NCBI GenBank assembly: GCA_016934435.1
Contig: JAFGSU010000540.1
Coordinates: 1-16,246 of the forward strand
Source: Candidatus Zhuqueibacterota bacterium
GTDB lineage: Bacteria > Zhuqueibacterota > Zhuqueibacteria > Residuimicrobiales > Residuimicrobiaceae
Length of the DNA stretch: 16,246 nt
Direction of reading: 5' to 3'
Shown here: positions 14,685 through 16,246 of the stretch, piece after piece
How positions within the stretch are numbered: the first letter of the stretch is position 1
Layout: the number at the start of each line of letters is the position of its first letter
The notes under the pieces: model-generated
What the model was told of the DNA's origin: nothing
Databases searched by the model: none
The model's input: only the letters and a program-made list of their open reading frames with translations
Translations under genes and position numbers: made by a program

Positions 14685-16246
14685 ATGGCTTTTACGACGC
14701 TGGACTTTATCATTCTCATCCTCTATCTCGTCGGCGTCACCATCTTTGGCGCCTGGCTGGGCAGACGACAAAAAGATACCACCGACTATTTTCTCGGCGG
14801 CCGCAATTTGCCCTGGCTGGCCGTCTGCTTTTCCGTCGTTGCCACCGAAACCAGCACTCTGACGTTTATCAGCATCCCCGGTCTGGCCTATCTCACCAAT
14901 CTCAATTTTATCCAGATCACCATCGGATACCTGATCGGTCGAATTATTATCGCCTTTGTGCTGCTGCCCGGGTATTATCGGGGCGAAATGCAGACCGCCT
15001 ATCATCTCCTCGGCAACCGCTACGGTTCAAACATGCGCAGTTTTGCGTCGGTAGTCTTTCAGATTACGCGCCTGATGGCCGACGGCGTGCGTCTCTTTGC
15101 CACGGCGATACCTTTGGCTATCATCACGGGTTGGAGTTACAGCGCCAGTATCATCGTCATGGCGGTATTCACTATTCTGTATACGTACCTGGGGGGCATC
15201 CGCGCCGTCGTATGGATGGACGTCATACAGATGGTGATCTACATCGGCGGGGCGCTGCTGGCATTGTACGTTATTCTGTACAAATTGGGAAGCCCGGCGC
15301 TTGCGAGCGAGACCTTGCAGGGATGGTCCGTGATACCGCAACGCCTGCAGCAGGGCTGGCATGCTTTATGGGTTGCCGCCCAACCGGCGGATAAGTTACA
15401 GGTGTTTTACCTGGGTTTGGACAAGTCATTAAAAGAATTTTTTACCATCAACTATACGTTGTTCTCCGGCTTGCTCGGCGGCGCTTTTTTGTCCATGGCT
15501 TCGCACGGCACCGATCAGCTCATCGTGCAGCGCTTGCTGGCCTGTCACGATTTGCGCAGCAGCCAAAAAGCCCTCATCACCAGCGGCGTGCTGGTGATTG
15601 CGCAATTCGCCCTGTTTCTCATCCTGGGACTGGGATTGTTCGCCTACTACGGCGGCGTAGCCATACGGTCGGATGAAATCCTGCCGCGCTTCATCGTCGA
15701 AGGGCTGCCCATGGGTGTTTCCGGCATCATCATCGCCGGCATCTTTGCCGCAGCCATGTCCACCCTCAGCGGTTCGCTCAACTCGCTGGCTTCCTCCTCC
15801 ATGCTCGATCTCTATAAACAGAAATGGGGCAAGGATAACTCTGCGGCGAAAGATTTGCTGGTCTCCAGGATGCTGACGTTTATCTGGGGTATCGTCTTCA
15901 TCGGCGGCGCCATGCTGTTCAAGGACACCGAGAATCCGGTGGTGGAACTGGGGCTGGCCATCGCTTCCTTCACCTATGGCGGATTATTGGGCGCCTTTTT
16001 CCTCGGCATCAGCAACCGCCACGTGCGCGAGGACCACGCCCTGGTCGCCATGTGGAGCGCGATATTTTTCATGACCTGGATCATCGGCCAGAGGGAGACC
16101 GGCCTGGTTCTGATGGTGTTGTTGAATCTGGCCGCCGCCTGGTGGATCTGGCGGCGCATTAAAAGCGCCATCAGCAAGGGATTTATTGTTCTGTGGACGG
16201 TGATAGTGCTCGGCCTGATCATGATCGTGGTTTCGCCCGGGTTTGC
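14685..16246 (+). CDS. Sodium/solute symporter (SSS family), 3'-truncated by the window
   Basis: The frame stays open to the last base, giving at least 520 residues of a multi-pass inner-membrane transporter with the LeuT fold. The N-terminus has a first membrane helix (about 6-26), then DTTDYFLGGRNLPWLAV (31-47) and the sodium-site helix VVATETSTLTFISIPGLAY (51-69), both hallmarks of the family. The SSS signature region appears as GIFAAAMSTLSGSLNSLASS (352-371). Many further hydrophobic helices follow to the window end. Substrates in this family range from sugars and amino acids to carboxylates, iodide and vitamins, and this sequence does not settle which. The ribosome site is AAGGA at 14673-14677, before ATG 14685. 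The 109-base gap to the previous gene shows no terminator, so co-transcription with the TauE-like gene is possible. Confidence 0.93.
   Translation, partial: MAFTTLDFIILILYLVGVTIFGAWLGRRQKDTTDYFLGGRNLPWLAVCFSVVATETSTLTFISIPGLAYLTNLNFIQITIGYLIGRIIIAFVLLPGYYRGEMQTAYHLLGNRYGSNMRSFASVVFQITRLMADGVRLFATAIPLAIITGWSYSASIIVMAVFTILYTYLGGIRAVVWMDVIQMVIYIGGALLALYVILYKLGSPALASETLQGWSVIPQRLQQGWHALWVAAQPADKLQVFYLGLDKSLKEFFTINYTLFSGLLGGAFLSMASHGTDQLIVQRLLACHDLRSSQKALITSGVLVIAQFALFLILGLGLFAYYGGVAIRSDEILPRFIVEGLPMGVSGIIIAGIFAAAMSTLSGSLNSLASSSMLDLYKQKWGKDNSAAKDLLVSRMLTFIWGIVFIGGAMLFKDTENPVVELGLAIASFTYGGLLGAFFLGISNRHVREDHALVAMWSAIFFMTWIIGQRETGLVLMVLLNLAAAWWIWRRIKSAISKGFIVLWTVIVLGLIMIVVSPGF

Noticed and set aside
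14681..15394. A 237-codon frame overlapping the symporter start.
   Set aside because: Its product is rich in Arg, His and Gln with no domain pattern, while the overlapping frame from 14685 encodes a clear SSS transporter.

Overview
The window carries 14 protein-coding genes, all on the + strand. The first and last are cut by the window edges. The layout is that of a bacterial chromosome, with housekeeping genes in short operon-like runs. I saw no insertion sequence, CRISPR array, tRNA, rRNA or phage gene. Base composition looks balanced and even throughout. The gene order secA / smg - topA-like - xerC - hpf - hprK - PTS EIIA - EIIB, a short ProS of the archaeal/eukaryotic type without the editing insert, and a SecA with a very long helical-wing insertion suggest a Gram-negative lineage of or near the FCB assemblage (Calditrichota/KSB1/Ignavibacteria-like). 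That placement is an inference from gene content and needs a tree.

Region by region. (1) 1-2823: the C-terminal two thirds of SecA, the protein-export ATPase, with about 430 extra residues built largely from repeated copies of one helical unit. (2) 2895-5909: a DNA-processing block of smg (DUF494), a type IA topoisomerase homologue that has lost its TOPRIM domain and catalytic tyrosine but keeps two C4 zinc fingers, and the chromosome-dimer recombinase XerC. (3) 6018-8381: hibernation factor HPF, HPr kinase/phosphorylase, and mannose-family EIIA and EIIB with no EIIC or EIID beside them. This looks like a PTS-linked regulatory module. (4) 8467-10960: an unrecognised cysteine-rich protein, a leader that can form alternative hairpins, and prolyl-tRNA synthetase. 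(5) 10961-12543: a 206-base intergenic stretch with two related stem-loops that differ by a compensatory base pair, a small zinc-ribbon protein, and the ribosome-assembly GTPase Era. (6) 12536-16246: a SpoIID/LytB-domain lipoprotein overlapping era, a half-size TauE/SafE-type membrane protein, and a sodium/solute symporter running off the end.

The most unusual items are the catalytically disarmed TopA-like protein sitting where topA is expected, the repeat-expanded SecA, the cysteine-rich orphan gene between the PTS genes and proS, and the covarying stem-loop pair upstream of the zinc-ribbon/era genes.
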